Below, piece by piece: positions 44,109 through 56,513 of a DNA stretch of 64,000 nt (its first letter is position 1; every line of letters starts with the position of its first letter). Position numbers and translations under genes: made by a program. Below the pieces are notes generated by a model that searched no databases, was not told where the DNA came from, and saw only the letters and a program-made list of their open reading frames with translations. The stretch lies in the NCBI RefSeq assembly GCF_040362915.1, contig NZ_AP029612.1, forward strand, positions 248,001 to 312,000, given 5' to 3'. Source of the stretch: Sediminibacterium sp. KACHI17 (GTDB lineage Bacteria > Bacteroidota > Bacteroidia > Chitinophagales > Chitinophagaceae).

Positions 44109-45545
44109 TTATCCCTTTTTCTTTTTTAAGTCGTCTATCACCCACTCAATCCAATTTCTCACTTTATTGGGGATATAGACATCGGGTTTGATTCCGGTTG
44201 GGTTAATGGGGTTCTTTAACATGTCAGGGCTATAAAAAGTAGGATAGCCAAAGTAATATCTTTTATTGCCTATAAACTTTAATCGAATCGTATTCACATT
44301 TACATAGTCGATCATACCATGTGAATTTTCTCCATAAACAATAACCTTAGTGCTAGATGATTTCAAGGAGTTAATAACAGCTTCTGCAGCACTTGCTACT
44401 CCTTTGTCTATAATGATAGCCACATTTTTGGGGTTAGGGAGAATAGTTTGTTGAGAGGTGTCGCTTGGTCGGGCGCTATAAAATGAAAAACCTATTGTTG
44501 CTCCCAAATTATTTTTGATCTTATTTGTGAGTCTGGTATAATAACCAATACCTGCAGTATCTCCATTCACAAAATTTTTAAAATTTTCAAAATAAGCTGC
44601 ATTGTCTAAAGAAGCAAGCATTAAAAAATCATCTTTAGTAGGATCTTTTTTATCTAGGTACGGTTTGGTATTTGCCAACATTTGAATTCCATTCCACATA
44701 TAATTTCCGCCGGTATTACTTCTTAAATCAAGGATAAAATTTTTTGCAGAGACGATCAGATTCTTATTCTTCATTAAAATGCTGTCAACGATATATTGAC
44801 TAATAAGAGAAGAAGGGACTGTTAGTAGAACATTGTCCTTGTCTATTACTTTAAAAAAAGGTTGCTCTGGCTTGTTGACATGTATGTAATTCATTTCCGG
44901 ATCATTCTCCTCGAGTTTTACATATTTATTCGATCCAAACCCTAATAACAATCTTTTGAAGATACCTATGTCAGAGAATCGAGAAAATGTGAAGTCGGGA
45001 TTGTAAAAAAGTATGCTATACTTATTGTTCTGCCCCTTAGTGATCTCCATTTTAATCATTCCTTCCTGCCATCTGGCTGTGGTTGTTTTTTTGATCACAG
45101 CATAAAATTTTTTATCTGTAATGCGAACTATTTCCAACTGCTCTTTTGCGTTTTGCCAAACCCCTTCTATTTGATCCGGTTGCTTAGCAACAGGTGTACC
45201 TTGAGTTACATATCGTGGATGGGTTTTAGCTAAACTATCGGATTGAGCTGCCGTAGCTCTTGGAAATTCTGAAATAAATAAATGACCATCATTGAAATAT
45301 TTGACATAACGATTTAAAATATCATAACAGTCTAAAAATGAAGTTCGATCTGCAACTGACAAAAGTCCCTTTTTAAAATTATTGTACGATGCGCGATTCC
45401 TTGCATTGATTTTATGCTGGTATCCGGCATAGTTTGATTCTGTTTTTATGATGGCTGAGTCTAATAGTTCTTTACATGTGCAATCTTGTGCATATAAGCT
45501 TTGCGAAAAGAGTAAAATTATAATAAGTGTAATAACAGGTCTCAT
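44109..45545 (-). CDS. S41-family peptidase (C-terminal processing peptidase-like)
   Basis: The 478-residue exported protein (signal ending SLYAQ) has the S41 catalytic core. FILDLRSNTGGNYMWNG is the conserved strand-loop, and GVASAAEAV carries the presumed nucleophile Ser, with Lys supplied downstream in the usual S41 dyad. No PDZ domain is obvious between the N-terminal region and the core. It probably degrades or processes secreted proteins in the periplasm. Confidence 0.83.
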   Translation of the reverse strand: MRPVITLIIILLFSQSLYAQDCTCKELLDSAIIKTESNYAGYQHKINARNRASYNNFKKGLLSVADRTSFLDCYDILNRYVKYFNDGHLFISEFPRATAAQSDSLAKTHPRYVTQGTPVAKQPDQIEGVWQNAKEQLEIVRITDKKFYAVIKKTTTARWQEGMIKMEITKGQNNKYSILFYNPDFTFSRFSDIGIFKRLLLGFGSNKYVKLEENDPEMNYIHVNKPEQPFFKVIDKDNVLLTVPSSLISQYIVDSILMKNKNLIVSAKNFILDLRSNTGGNYMWNGIQMLANTKPYLDKKDPTKDDFLMLASLDNAAYFENFKNFVNGDTAGIGYYTRLTNKIKNNLGATIGFSFYSARPSDTSQQTILPNPKNVAIIIDKGVASAAEAVINSLKSSSTKVIVYGENSHGMIDYVNVNTIRLKFIGNKRYYFGYPTFYSPDMLKNPINPTGIKPDVYIPNKVRNWIEWVIDDLKKKKG

Positions 45546-45724
45546 AGCTTTTTTTAAAAGAACGAAAAAGCTGTAAGCATGTTACGAAAATTCAATTAAC
45601 AGCAGTATTCTTTGTTCATACTGCGCTCTCACTGACATTTTTTTATAAACAGAGCAATTTTTATTTTAAATGGTTTTGCCATCCCCCAATAATTTCAAAT
45701 ATTTATAGCTACTAAAACTTCACC

Positions 45725-47746
45725 ATGAAACAACTTGCCACTTTATTAGTAGGAGCGAGTCTCATTTTCGCTGCCTGTAAAACCAACACAGATCAGTCTG
45801 CTTATTTTAATGCAGACGGTATGGATACCACAGTTCATCCGGGCGATAACTTCTTTCAGTATGCTAATGGCACATGGGTGAAGAATAGTGTGATCCCTGA
45901 TGACCAGAGTGGATGGGGTAGCTTTTTTACCCTCTATGATGAGAACCTCAAAAAAATGAGAACCATCCTTGACGAGCTTTCAGCCAAAACAGATCATCAA
46001 CCAGGGAGTAACGAGCAAAAAGTAGGAGACTTCTACGCCAGTGGTATGGATACTATTGCAATAGAGAAAGCAGGCTATGAACCTCTCAAGCCGATGCTGG
46101 CAAAAATTGAGGCGGTCAAAGATTATAAAGAGCTCATCAGCTTACTCGCTTCCAGTTATACTGAAGGAGATGGCGATCTGCTGGGTATTTATATTGGTGC
46201 TGATGAAAGGAACAGTAGTAAAAATATTTTGAGTTTATACCAAACAGGATTAACCCTTCCTGAAAAAGATTATTATACCAAAACAGATGCACCTACTGTA
46301 GAAAAGCGTCAGAAGCTGGTAGCGCATATCACCAATCTTTTTGTACTCACCGGTGTTGATAAAACGCTGGCAGCACAACAAGCAGCCGCAGTATTAAAAT
46401 TAGAGACGGCTATTGCCGTATCTCATCTGGCGCCTGTTGAGTTGCGTGATCCGATCAAGAACTACAACAAAATGTCTGTGGGTGATCTGGAAAAAATATC
46501 ACCCAACATTGGTTGGTCAGCATCGCTTGCTAAAATGGGAATTCAAACAGACAGCATTAATGTGGCGCAGCCTGCTTATTATAAAACACTCAGTACACTC
46601 TTGGCATCTCAACCCATTGATGTATGGAAGAGCAAAGTGAAGTTCGATTATATTTCTTCTAATGCCTCATTGTTGAGTAAAGCGTTTGTAGATGAACGTT
46701 TTGCTTTCAATAAATTATTCTCCGGTGCTAAAACGCAGGAAGATCGCTGGAAGAAAATGGTGAGTAGAACAGATGATGGATTAAAGGATCTGCTCGGACA
46801 AATCTTTGTTCAAAAATATTTTCCGGCTGAAGCCAAAAAAAGAATGGATGAGTTGGTGAATAATCTGCAGATCGCATTTGACAAACGCATTGCTCAGTTG
46901 GATTGGATGAGTGATACCACCAAACAAAAAGCAAAAGAGAAATTAGCTGCGATTATGAAAAAGATCGGATATCCGGATAAGTGGAGATCTTATGATGATG
47001 TGAAGATCAGTCGCAGTGATTTCTATGGCAATATGCGCAGCATCGCCAAGCATGATTACAAAGAAAGCATTGCTAAAATTGGTAAACCTGTTGATAAGAC
47101 CGAATGGCAAATGACAGCACCCACTGTGAATGCTTATTATAATCCAACTTTTAATGAGATCGTATTTCCTGCGGGTATCTTGCAATTTCCATTCTTTGAA
47201 CTAAAAGCAGATGATGCGATCAACTATGGCGCGATCGGAATGGTGATCGGTCATGAAATGACACATGGTTTTGATGATCAGGGTAGACAATATGATGCGC
47301 AAGGAAACCTGACCGACTGGTGGACCAAAACAGATGCTGAAAAGTTCACTGCTAAAGCAAAGGGTGTTATTGAACAATACAATGCATACACAGTATTAGA
47401 TAGTTTGCATGTGAATGGAGCACTTACACTGGGAGAGAACTTGGCAGATATAGGTGGATTGGCGATTGCCTTTGATGCCTTCAAACTGACCAAGCAAGGA
47501 CAAAGCGCTGAGAAAATAGGAGGGTTCACACCTGATCAACGCTTTTTCCTAGGGTATGCCCAGGTTTGGCGAATCGTTGACCGCCCGGAAAGTCTTAGAA
47601 CCAGGATCACGACCGACCCCCATAGTCCCGAGGAATTCAGGGTAAACGGCCCATTGGCCAATTTTGAGCCTTTTTATCAGGCTTTTGGAGTCACTGAAAA
47701 GCATAAGCTCTACCGTCCGGCCGCTCAGCGGGCTAGGATTTGGTAG
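45725..47746 (+). CDS. M13-family zinc metallopeptidase lipoprotein
   Basis: The 673-residue lipoprotein (signal ending IFAAC, Cys18) is a neprilysin/PepO-like endopeptidase. The zinc site is His510-Glu-Met-Thr-His514 (GHEMTHGFDDQG) with the third ligand in ENLADIGGL. The family's NAYYNPTFNEIVFPAGILQ and VNGPLANFEPFYQAF blocks are present, as is the C-terminal tryptophan. It cleaves oligopeptides in the periplasm or at the surface. It ends the segment between rplL and rpoB. Confidence 0.95.
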   Translation: MKQLATLLVGASLIFAACKTNTDQSAYFNADGMDTTVHPGDNFFQYANGTWVKNSVIPDDQSGWGSFFTLYDENLKKMRTILDELSAKTDHQPGSNEQKVGDFYASGMDTIAIEKAGYEPLKPMLAKIEAVKDYKELISLLASSYTEGDGDLLGIYIGADERNSSKNILSLYQTGLTLPEKDYYTKTDAPTVEKRQKLVAHITNLFVLTGVDKTLAAQQAAAVLKLETAIAVSHLAPVELRDPIKNYNKMSVGDLEKISPNIGWSASLAKMGIQTDSINVAQPAYYKTLSTLLASQPIDVWKSKVKFDYISSNASLLSKAFVDERFAFNKLFSGAKTQEDRWKKMVSRTDDGLKDLLGQIFVQKYFPAEAKKRMDELVNNLQIAFDKRIAQLDWMSDTTKQKAKEKLAAIMKKIGYPDKWRSYDDVKISRSDFYGNMRSIAKHDYKESIAKIGKPVDKTEWQMTAPTVNAYYNPTFNEIVFPAGILQFPFFELKADDAINYGAIGMVIGHEMTHGFDDQGRQYDAQGNLTDWWTKTDAEKFTAKAKGVIEQYNAYTVLDSLHVNGALTLGENLADIGGLAIAFDAFKLTKQGQSAEKIGGFTPDQRFFLGYAQVWRIVDRPESLRTRITTDPHSPEEFRVNGPLANFEPFYQAFGVTEKHKLYRPAAQRARIW

Positions 47747-47754
47747 GGATGGGG

Positions 47755-47936
47755 TGTCGGGAGATCGGGGTATTGGGGTATTGGGTGATCGGGTGATCGG
47801 GTAATTGGGAGTTTGGGGTATCGGGTGGTATTGGGAATAGAGGGATGTCTCCTTCTAATGGCATCAGTCCCAGCACCCCGATCTCCCGATTACCCGATCA
47901 CCCAATATCCCAATACCCCAATACCCCGATCCCCCT
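47755..47936. repeat. Long inverted word repeat before the rpoB promoter
   Basis: GATCGGGGTATTGGGGTATTGGG-type sequence at 47763-47785 is exactly complementary (23 bp) to 47909-47931. More GATCGGGTGATCGGG words extend both arms. The loop of about 60 nt has no gene. The 47747-48116 gap holds only this, the promoter at 47947 and a long rpoB leader. Confidence 0.85.
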
Positions 47937-47946
47937 AAAATTTGTT

Positions 47947-47977
47947 TTTGCGGATGCCTTCCGGTTTCCTACCTTTG
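47947..47977 (+). promoter_or_regulatory. Promoter of rpoBC
   Basis: TTTG at 47947-47950, 19 nt, then TACCTTTG at 47970-47977. This is identical in spacing and -7 sequence to the rplK promoter. The predicted leader to rpoB is about 130 nt. Confidence 0.88.
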
Positions 47978-48116
47978 CCATCCTTATTTTTGGGCCAATT
48001 AGCGGGTGGACATTTTTATCATTGACGTTTGGATGATGAATGAGCCGATTGTACGTTAAGAGAATCTCACCATTCTCCCCAAATTTTTATCGTATCAAAA
48101 CCGGTTTTACATACAT

Positions 48117-51100
48117 ATGTCTACAACTACATTGAACAACAGGGTCGGCTTCGGTAAAACTAAACATTTGGCTGATGCTCCTGACCTGCTCGACATCCAG
48201 TTAGAATCATTCAGAGAATTTTTTCAGTTAGAGACTACGCCTGATAAGCGTAACAATGAAGGTCTCTTCCGCGTATTCAAGGAAAACTTTCCTATCACAG
48301 ATACGCGTAACATCTTCGTGCTGGAATTCCTGGATTATTTTATTGATCCACCACGTTACACACTTGATGAGTGTATGGAGCGTGGTCTTACGTATGCAGT
48401 GCCTTTAAAAGCAAAACTGCGCTTAAGTTGTAATGATGAAGAGCACGTAGATTTCCAGACCATCGTTCAGGATGTGTTCCTGGGTAATATTCCTTACATG
48501 ACTCCCCGTGGTACATTCGTGATCAATGGTGCTGAGCGTGTAGTAGTATCTCAGTTGCATCGTTCTCCTGGTGTGTTCTTTGGACAATCAGTACACCCGA
48601 ACGGTACCAAGATCTATTCTGCCCGTGTGATTCCTTTCAAAGGTGCATGGATGGAATTTGCTACCGATATCAACAATGTAATGTATGCTTACATCGATCG
48701 TAAGAAAAAGTTCCCTGTAACAACTTTGTTACGTTCTATCGGTTTCGAAACTGATAAGGATATTCTGGAACTCTTCGGTATGGCCGATGAAGTGAAAGCC
48801 GATAAGAAAACACTTGCCAATCACGTTGGTAAAAAACTCGCTGCTCGTGTATTAAGAACATGGGTGGAAGATTTCGTGGATGAAGATACCGGTGAGGTAG
48901 TGAGCATTGAGCGTAACGAGATCGTGATGGAGCGTGATACCGTTTTAGATGAGGAAGCAATTGCTACCATCATCGAAATGGAGATCAAAAGTGTATTCAT
49001 TCAGAAGGAAGATGTGGGTGGTGATTATGCGATCATCTACAACACATTGAATAAAGATACTTCGAACAGTGAACTGGAAGCGGTTCAGCATATCTATCGC
49101 CAATTGCGTGGTGCTGATGCTCCGGATAATGAAACTGCTCGTGGTATCATCGATAAATTATTCTTCTCTGATAAGCGTTATGATCTGGGTGAAGTAGGTC
49201 GATACAAAATCAACCGTAAACTGAACCTTGATTATCCGCTGACCAAGAAAGTATTGACCAAGCAGGATATTATTGAGATCATCAAATACCTGGTTCGTCT
49301 GACCAATGCGAAGGCGGAGATCGATGATATCGATCACCTGAGCAACCGTCGTGTTCGTACCGTAGGAGAGCAGTTGTATGCTCAATTCGGGGTTGGTCTG
49401 GCTCGTATGGCCCGTACCATCCGTGAGCGTATGAACGTTCGTGACAATGAGGTATTTACTCCGGTAGATCTGATCAACGCAAGAACACTTTCTTCTGTGA
49501 TCAACTCTTTCTTCGGAACTTCTCAGTTGTCTCAATTCCTTGATCAAACCAACCCACTGAGTGAGATCACGCACAAGCGTCGTATCTCCGCACTCGGACC
49601 CGGTGGTTTGAGTCGTGAGCGTGCCGGTTTCGAGGTACGTGACGTACACTACTCACACTATGGTCGTTTGTGTACCATTGAAACTCCGGAAGGACCGAAC
49701 ATTGGTTTGATTTCTACACTTTGCGTACACGCTACGATCAATGATATGGGCTTTATTGAAACCCCTTATCGTAAAGTATCGAATGGTAAAGTGAACATGA
49801 AAGAACTCACTTTCCTGAGTGCAGAAGAAGAAGATACTGCGAAGATCGCGCAGAGTAATTCACCATTGAATGACAAAGGTGAATTTGCAGAAGATAAAGT
49901 GGTATCACGTCAAACTGGTGACTTCCCGATCTTAGATAAAGAAGAGGTGGAATACATGGACGTAGCACCCAATCAGATCGTAGGTCTGAGTGCTTCACTG
50001 ATTCCATTCCTTGAACATGATGATGCCAACCGTGCGCTGATGGGATCGAACATGCAACGTCAGGCTGTACCATTGATCCGTCCGGAAGTGCCTATCGTAG
50101 GTACCGGCTTGGAAGGTAAAGCTGCTCGTGATGCACGTATCCAGATCCACGCAGAAGGTAATGGTGTGGTTGAGTTCGTTGATGCGAATGAGATCCATGT
50201 TCGTTATGACAGAAATGATATTGACAGACTCATCAGCTTTAATGATGATCTGCAAGTATATAAGCTTACTAAATTCATCAAAACCAACCAGGCCACTTGT
50301 ATCAACCTTCGTCCTGCTGTGAAGAAAGGACAGAAAGTGAAGAAGGGTGACTTCTTAACTGAAGGTTATGCAACCAAAGATGGTGAACTGGCATTGGGTC
50401 GTAACCTGCAAGTGGCATTCATGCCATGGAAGGGTTACAACTTCGAGGATGCGATCGTTATTAGTGAGAAAGTAGTTCGCGAAGACCTGTTCACTTCTAT
50501 TCACATCGATGAATATGAACTGGAAGTTCGTGACACAAAATTGGGTGAAGAAGAACTGACTCCGGATATCCCGAACGTATCAGAAGATGCGACCAAGGAT
50601 CTGGATGAGAATGGTATTATCCGTATCGGTGCCACCATCAAAGAAGGTGATATCCTGATCGGTAAGATCACTCCAAAAGGTGAATCTGATCCTACTCCTG
50701 AAGAGAAACTCTTACGTGCGATCTTCGGTGATAAGGCCGGTGATGCAAAAGATGCTTCTCTGAAAGCTCCGAACGGAACTGAAGGTGTGGTAATCGATAA
50801 AAAACTATTCCAGCGCGCGAAGAAAGATAAGAATGGTAAGATCCGTGAGAAAGCATTGTTGGAGAAAGTAGAAAAAGTACACCAGCAGAACACAGAATCT
50901 ATCAAAGAACTGTTGTTGGATAAGTTGCAGACCTTGTTGAAAGACAAAGCTTCTGCAGGTGTTAGCAACAACTTTGGTGAAATGCTGATCGGTAAAGGCG
51001 CTAAGTTCAATCAAAAGAACCTGAGCACCATCGATTATCAGAATGTGAATCCGTTGGGTTGGACAGGCGATGCTAAAACAGATGATCTGATCAATACTTT

Positions 51101-51920
51101 ATTGCACAACTATAGCATCCGTTACAATGAAGAACTGGGACGTTACAAGCGTGAGAAGTTCAACATTTCTATTGGTGATGAGTTACCTGCAGGTGTATTG
51201 AAATTAGCTAAAGTATATCTTGCTGTGAAGCGTAAGCTGAAAGTGGGAGATAAGATGGCGGGTCGTCACGGTAACAAAGGTATCGTTGCGAAGATCGTTC
51301 GTGCTGAAGATATGCCATTTATGGAAGATGGTACACCGGTTGATATCGTACTGAATCCATTGGGGGTACCTTCAAGGATGAACCTGGGACAGATCTATGA
51401 AACCATTCTGGGCTGGACCGGTAAACGTCTGGGTGTGAAATTCGCTACGCCGATCTTCGATGGTGCAAGCACTGATGAGATCGAGCAATATTGTAAAGAT
51501 GCGAGCATTCCTAGAAACGGACATACTTATCTGTATGATGGTGAAACCGGAGAGCGTTTCCACCAGAAAGCCACTGTGGGTGTGATCTACATGATCAAAC
51601 TACACCACATGGTAGATGATAAGATGCACGCACGTTCGATCGGACCATACAGCTTGATCACACAACAGCCGTTGGGTGGTAAGGCACAGTTTGGTGGACA
51701 GCGTTTTGGTGAGATGGAAGTATGGGCACTGGAAGCATATGGTGCTGCTAACATCCTCCAGGAATTGTTGACACTGAAGTCTGATGATATCATCGGAAGA
51801 GCCAAGACTTATGAAGCCATCGTGAAGGGAGATAATATCCCTCGCGCCGGTGTACCTGAATCGTTCAATGTATTGGTACATGAACTGAGAGGTTTGGGTC
51901 TGGATCTGAAATTCGATTAA
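48117..51920 (+). CDS. rpoB: DNA-directed RNA polymerase beta subunit
   Basis: The 1267-residue beta subunit is near-complete by family blocks. The rifampicin region contains [47 protein letters not shown], in the sensitive (wild-type) form. [20 protein letters not shown] and [18 protein letters not shown] are also present. It is transcribed from its own promoter, not from rplL, which is unusual. Confidence 0.99.
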   Translation: MSTTTLNNRVGFGKTKHLADAPDLLDIQLESFREFFQLETTPDKRNNEGLFRVFKENFPITDTRNIFVLEFLDYFIDPPRYTLDECMERGLTYAVPLKAKLRLSCNDEEHVDFQTIVQDVFLGNIPYMTPRGTFVINGAERVVVSQLHRSPGVFFGQSVHPNGTKIYSARVIPFKGAWMEFATDINNVMYAYIDRKKKFPVTTLLRSIGFETDKDILELFGMADEVKADKKTLANHVGKKLAARVLRTWVEDFVDEDTGEVVSIERNEIVMERDTVLDEEAIATIIEMEIKSVFIQKEDVGGDYAIIYNTLNKDTSNSELEAVQHIYRQLRGADAPDNETARGIIDKLFFSDKRYDLGEVGRYKINRKLNLDYPLTKKVLTKQDIIEIIKYLVRLTNAKAEIDDIDHLSNRRVRTVGEQLYAQFGVGLARMARTIRERMNVRDNEVFTPVDLINARTLSSVINSFFGTSQLSQFLDQTNPLSEITHKRRISALGPGGLSRERAGFEVRDVHYSHYGRLCTIETPEGPNIGLISTLCVHATINDMGFIETPYRKVSNGKVNMKELTFLSAEEEDTAKIAQSNSPLNDKGEFAEDKVVSRQTGDFPILDKEEVEYMDVAPNQIVGLSASLIPFLEHDDANRALMGSNMQRQAVPLIRPEVPIVGTGLEGKAARDARIQIHAEGNGVVEFVDANEIHVRYDRNDIDRLISFNDDLQVYKLTKFIKTNQATCINLRPAVKKGQKVKKGDFLTEGYATKDGELALGRNLQVAFMPWKGYNFEDAIVISEKVVREDLFTSIHIDEYELEVRDTKLGEEELTPDIPNVSEDATKDLDENGIIRIGATIKEGDILIGKITPKGESDPTPEEKLLRAIFGDKAGDAKDASLKAPNGTEGVVIDKKLFQRAKKDKNGKIREKALLEKVEKVHQQNTESIKELLLDKLQTLLKDKASAGVSNNFGEMLIGKGAKFNQKNLSTIDYQNVNPLGWTGDAKTDDLINTLLHNYSIRYNEELGRYKREKFNISIGDELPAGVLKLAKVYLAVKRKLKVGDKMAGRHGNKGIVAKIVRAEDMPFMEDGTPVDIVLNPLGVPSRMNLGQIYETILGWTGKRLGVKFATPIFDGASTDEIEQYCKDASIPRNGHTYLYDGETGERFHQKATVGVIYMIKLHHMVDDKMHARSIGPYSLITQQPLGGKAQFGGQRFGEMEVWALEAYGAANILQELLTLKSDDIIGRAKTYEAIVKGDNIPRAGVPESFNVLVHELRGLGLDLKFD

Positions 51921-51922
51921 TA

Positions 51923-52043
51923 AGCCGCAAGCTGCAAGTTTCAAGCTACAAGCATGAAGTCTGCAGCTTGCTTATAAATTTTTAGCATAATAATTAAAAA
52001 CAAAGCTTGCATCCGCCGCGGCGGACCGCAGCTTGAAGCTTAA
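51923..52043. repeat. Word repeats in the rpoB-rpoC gap
   Basis: GCCGCAAGCTGCAAG and CTGCAGCTTGC words fold on each other at 51923-51972, and GGACCGCAGCTTGAAGC lies at 52022-52038. This is unusually long (127 nt) for the rpoB-rpoC spacer. A CCGCCGCGGCGG palindrome sits at 52014-52025. Confidence 0.6.
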
Positions 52044-52047
52044 AAAT

Positions 52048-55000
52048 ATGGCCATAAAAAGAGACAATCGCCCGAGATCAACATTCTCCGAGATCACCAT
52101 CAGTCTGGCATCTCCGGACAGTATCCTCGAAAGAAGTTTTGGCGAAGTACTGAAGCCTGAAACCATTAACTACCGTACCTACAAACCAGAGCGTGATGGT
52201 TTATTCTGCGAAAGAATTTTCGGTCCGGTAAAAGATTATGAATGCGCCTGCGGTAAGTATAAGCGTATCCGTTACAAGGGTATCGTTTGTGACCGTTGTG
52301 GTGTAGAAGTAACAGAAAAGAAAGTTCGTCGTGAACGCATGGGCCACATCAAACTGGTGGTGCCTGTTGTACATATCTGGTATTTCAAAAGCTTACCGAA
52401 TAAGATCGGTTACCTCTTGGGTATGAGCTCTAAGAAATTAGAGACCATCATCTACTATGAGCGTTTCGTAGTGATCCAGGGTGGTGTGAAAGAGAACCTG
52501 AACATGGGTGATCTGTTGACAGAAGAAGAGTACCTGGATATTCTGGATAATTTGCCAAAAGACAATCAGTACCTGCCTGATGATGATCCTCAAAAGTTCA
52601 TCGCAAAAATGGGTGCTGAAGCGGTACATGCTTTGTTAGAAAGAATCGATCTGGATGGATTGAGTTTCTCATTGCGTAATGCAGCAGCTACTGAAACATC
52701 ACAGCAGCGTAAAGCAGATGCCTTAAAGCGTTTGAGCGTTGTTGAATCATTCCGTGATGCAAGTACAAGAATCACTAACCGTCCTGAGTGGATGGTAATG
52801 CAATACATTCCTGTTATTCCACCTGAACTGCGTCCGTTAGTTCCTTTGGATGGTGGTCGTTTTGCGAGTTCTGATCTGAATGATTTATACCGTCGTGTGA
52901 TCATTCGTAACAACCGTCTGAAGCGTTTGTTAGAGATCAAAGCTCCTGAAGTGATCTTGCGTAACGAAAAACGTATGTTACAGGAAGCCATCGATTCACT
53001 GTTCGATAACAGCCGTAAATCAAATGCGGTGAAAGCAGAAGGTGGCCGTGCGCTGAAATCATTATCCGATGTTCTGAAAGGTAAACAAGGTCGTTTCCGT
53101 CAGAACTTGTTGGGTAAGCGTGTGGATTACTCTGGTCGTTCGGTGATCGTGGTTGGACCAGAACTCAAAATGCATGAGTGTGGTTTGCCAAAAGATATGG
53201 CTGCTGAACTCTTTAAGCCATTTGTGATCCGTAAATTGATTGAAAGAGGTATCGTGAAAACAGTGAAGTCTGCTAAGAAATTGGTTGACCGTAAAGAAGC
53301 TGTGATCTGGGATATCTTAGAAAATATTCTGAAAGGACACCCTGTATTGTTGAACCGTGCCCCAACGTTGCACCGTTTGTCTATCCAGGCCTTCCAGCCA
53401 AAATTAGTAGAAGGTAAAGCGATCCAACTTCACCCACTCGTAACCTCAGCGTTCAACGCCGATTTCGATGGTGACCAGATGGCGGTACACGTTCCATTGA
53501 GCAATGCCGCAGTACTGGAAGCACAATTGTTGATGCTTTCCTCTCACAACATTTTGAACCCACAGAATGGTACACCGATCACCCTTCCTTCTCAGGACAT
53601 GGTATTGGGTCTGTACTATATCACTAAGGGTAAGAAAACCACTGAGACTGAAATCGTAAGAGGAGAAGGTAAGGCGTTCTATAGCATGGATGAAGTGATC
53701 ATCGCTTATAACGAACAGCGTGTAGATCTTCATGCTAACATCAAGGTGAAAGTGAACGTGCGTGAAGGTGGTCAGTTGGTGAAAAAATTGATCGATACCA
53801 CTGTAGGTCGCGTTTTATTCAACCAGCATGTACCTGCTGAAGTAGGTTATGTGAATGCATTGTTGACCAAGAAAAGTCTGAGAGAGATCATCGGTGATAT
53901 CATCAAGATCACAGACGTTCCTAAAACAGCGAAGTTCCTCGATGATATCAAGACACTCGGTTTCCGTATGGCCTTCCGTGGTGGTCTGTCATTCAACGTG
54001 AATGATCTGATCGTTCCTGATATGAGAAATGAACTGTTGGAGAATGCAAAAGCAGAAGTGGAAGAAGTGTGGGAGAACTATAACATGGGTCTCATCACCA
54101 ATAACGAAAGATATAACCAGGTAATTGATATCTGGAGCCGTGTGGATACACGTATCACTGAAACACTGATCCGTGAAATGCAAAATGATAAGCAGGGATT
54201 CAACTCTGTTTACATGATGTTGGATTCCGGAGCCCGTGGTAGTAAAACACAGGTTAAGCAGCTGGTAGGTATTCGTGGTCTGATGGCTAAACCTCGTAAG
54301 AGTGGTAGTACCGGAAGTGAGGTAATTGAAAATCCGATCCTGTCAAACTTCAAAAGCGGTCTGAACGTATTGGATTACTTCATCTCTACACACGGTGCGC
54401 GTAAAGGTCTTGCGGATACGGCCCTTAAAACAGCGGATGCGGGTTACTTGACTCGTCGTCTGGTGGACGTATCACAAGATGTGGTAATCAGTGAAGAAGA
54501 TTGTGGTACACTTCGTGGTATTGCAACAACTGCACTGAAAGATAATGAAGATGTGATCGAACCACTGGCAGATAGAATTGAAGGTCGTACTTCATTGCAT
54601 AACGTATACCATCCTGTAACTGATGAGTTGATCATCACTGCAGGTGAAGAGATCTCTTCTGATGATGCAAAAGCAATCGAAGATGCAGGTATCGAAACAG
54701 TAGAGATCCGTTCTGTACTGACTTGCGAAAGCAAGCGCGGTGTGTGCGTGAAATGTTATGGTAAGAATCTGGCAACAGGTTACCTGGCACAAAGAGGTGA
54801 TGCTGTAGGTATCATCGCTGCACAGTCTATCGGTGAACCAGGTACACAGCTGACACTACGTACGTTCCACGTGGGTGGTGTGGCAGGTTCTGCTTCTGTT
54901 GAATCAGGTCTGCAAGCAAAATTTGATGGTACCATTCAGTTCGATGGTCTGCGTACCGTTGAAACACTGAACAATGAAGGCAATAAAGTGAAGATCGTTA

Positions 55001-56331
55001 TCGGTCGTACCGGTGAAGTAAGGATCATGGATGTGAAGAATGATCGCTTGATGATCACGAACAACGTTCCTTATGGTGCTACATTGAGTGTGAAAGACGG
55101 ACAACAAGTGAAGAAGGGGGATGTGATCTGTACATGGGATCCATTCAATAACGTAATCGTTGCTGAACAAAATGGTAAGATCCGTTTTGAGAATGTGATC
55201 GATGGTATTACTTATCGTGATGAAGCTGATGAACAAACAGGTCACCGCGAGAAAGTGGTTATTGAAACCAAGGATAAGACCAAGATCCCTACCATTATCG
55301 TAGAAGGTAAAGAGATCAAACAATACAACTTACCTGTTGGCTCACACATTTCTGTTGAAGAAGGTGATGAAGTAAAAGCCGGTCAGGTAATGGTGAAGAT
55401 CCCACGTGTACTCGGTAAGCTGAGAGATATCACGGGAGGTCTACCTCGTGTAACTGAATTGTTTGAAGCTCGTAATCCAGGTAACCCTGCGATCGTTTGT
55501 GAGATCGATGGTGTGGTTGCATTTGGTAACGTGAAGCGTGGTAATCGTGAGATCATCGTAGAGTCTAAAGACGGTATGGTGAAAAAATACCTAGTGCCAT
55601 TGACTCGTCAGATCCTGGTTCAGGATGGTGACTTCGTAAAAGCAGGTACACCAATGTCTGACGGACAAATCGCTCCTGCAGATATCCTTGCGATCAAAGG
55701 TCCATTCGCTGTACAAGAGTACGTAGTGAATGAGATCCAGGAAGTATATCGTTTACAAGGTGTAAAAATCAACGATAAGCACATTGAAGTAATCGTTCGT
55801 CAGATGATGAAGAAAGTGGAGATCGTTGATGCCGGAGATACTAAATTCTTGGAGGAGGATCTGGAAGATCGCTTCGACTTTATCGAAGAGAACGACAGAA
55901 TCTATGATAAGAAAGTAGTAACTGATGCAGGTGAAAGCACTAAGCTCAAAGCCGGACAAATCATCACACTGCGTGAATTGAGAGAAGAAAATTCGATCCT
56001 CCGCAGAGCTGATAAGAAACTGGTAGAAGTACGTGATGCAAAACCAGCTACCGCTACACCGGTATTACTGGGTATCACAAAAGCATCACTGGGTGTACAA
56101 AGCTGGATCTCAGCTGCGTCATTCCAGGAAACAACTAAAGTACTGAGTCAGGCAGCCATTCAAGGTAAGACCGATGCTATGCTGGGTCTGAAAGAGAATG
56201 TGATCACCGGACACCTGATCCCTGCCGGTTCCGGACAGAAAGAGTTCGAAAACCTGATCGTAGGAAGTAAGGAAGAGTACGAAGTACTGGCCACTACCCG
56301 CGAAGCGATGAGCTTTGATGATGAGGAATAA
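52048..56331 (+). CDS. rpoC: DNA-directed RNA polymerase beta' subunit
   Basis: The start at 52048 ([13 protein letters not shown]) gives 1427 residues. The N-terminal zinc finger [21 protein letters not shown], the active-site NADFDGD (Asp472, Asp474, Asp476), the second zinc cluster [13 protein letters not shown] and the C-terminal [23 protein letters not shown] are all present. An in-frame TTG start 15 nt earlier is less likely. A strong terminator follows. Confidence 0.99.
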   Translation: MAIKRDNRPRSTFSEITISLASPDSILERSFGEVLKPETINYRTYKPERDGLFCERIFGPVKDYECACGKYKRIRYKGIVCDRCGVEVTEKKVRRERMGHIKLVVPVVHIWYFKSLPNKIGYLLGMSSKKLETIIYYERFVVIQGGVKENLNMGDLLTEEEYLDILDNLPKDNQYLPDDDPQKFIAKMGAEAVHALLERIDLDGLSFSLRNAAATETSQQRKADALKRLSVVESFRDASTRITNRPEWMVMQYIPVIPPELRPLVPLDGGRFASSDLNDLYRRVIIRNNRLKRLLEIKAPEVILRNEKRMLQEAIDSLFDNSRKSNAVKAEGGRALKSLSDVLKGKQGRFRQNLLGKRVDYSGRSVIVVGPELKMHECGLPKDMAAELFKPFVIRKLIERGIVKTVKSAKKLVDRKEAVIWDILENILKGHPVLLNRAPTLHRLSIQAFQPKLVEGKAIQLHPLVTSAFNADFDGDQMAVHVPLSNAAVLEAQLLMLSSHNILNPQNGTPITLPSQDMVLGLYYITKGKKTTETEIVRGEGKAFYSMDEVIIAYNEQRVDLHANIKVKVNVREGGQLVKKLIDTTVGRVLFNQHVPAEVGYVNALLTKKSLREIIGDIIKITDVPKTAKFLDDIKTLGFRMAFRGGLSFNVNDLIVPDMRNELLENAKAEVEEVWENYNMGLITNNERYNQVIDIWSRVDTRITETLIREMQNDKQGFNSVYMMLDSGARGSKTQVKQLVGIRGLMAKPRKSGSTGSEVIENPILSNFKSGLNVLDYFISTHGARKGLADTALKTADAGYLTRRLVDVSQDVVISEEDCGTLRGIATTALKDNEDVIEPLADRIEGRTSLHNVYHPVTDELIITAGEEISSDDAKAIEDAGIETVEIRSVLTCESKRGVCVKCYGKNLATGYLAQRGDAVGIIAAQSIGEPGTQLTLRTFHVGGVAGSASVESGLQAKFDGTIQFDGLRTVETLNNEGNKVKIVIGRTGEVRIMDVKNDRLMITNNVPYGATLSVKDGQQVKKGDVICTWDPFNNVIVAEQNGKIRFENVIDGITYRDEADEQTGHREKVVIETKDKTKIPTIIVEGKEIKQYNLPVGSHISVEEGDEVKAGQVMVKIPRVLGKLRDITGGLPRVTELFEARNPGNPAIVCEIDGVVAFGNVKRGNREIIVESKDGMVKKYLVPLTRQILVQDGDFVKAGTPMSDGQIAPADILAIKGPFAVQEYVVNEIQEVYRLQGVKINDKHIEVIVRQMMKKVEIVDAGDTKFLEEDLEDRFDFIEENDRIYDKKVVTDAGESTKLKAGQIITLRELREENSILRRADKKLVEVRDAKPATATPVLLGITKASLGVQSWISAASFQETTKVLSQAAIQGKTDAMLGLKENVITGHLIPAGSGQKEFENLIVGSKEEYEVLATTREAMSFDDEE

Positions 56332-56361
56332 GATCGCAGTCCGATCTTTTGAATAAATGTT

Positions 56362-56393
56362 AAAGTAGGAAGTGAAAACTTCCTACTTTTTTT
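56362..56393 (+). terminator. Terminator of rpoBC
   Basis: AAAGTAGGAAGT (56362-56373) pairs with ACTTCCTACTTT (56378-56389), loop GAAA, followed by a T-run. Confidence 0.93.
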
Positions 56394-56513
56394 CAGGTAT
56401 ACATTGAGTTCTTTATACACTGTTTTTGTAATCTGATATTTATTGTTAATCTTGTTGCCCCTAAAAGGTTGTGGGAACAAAAGACTTTAATTTTATTATC
56501 TAAACGTTAGTAC

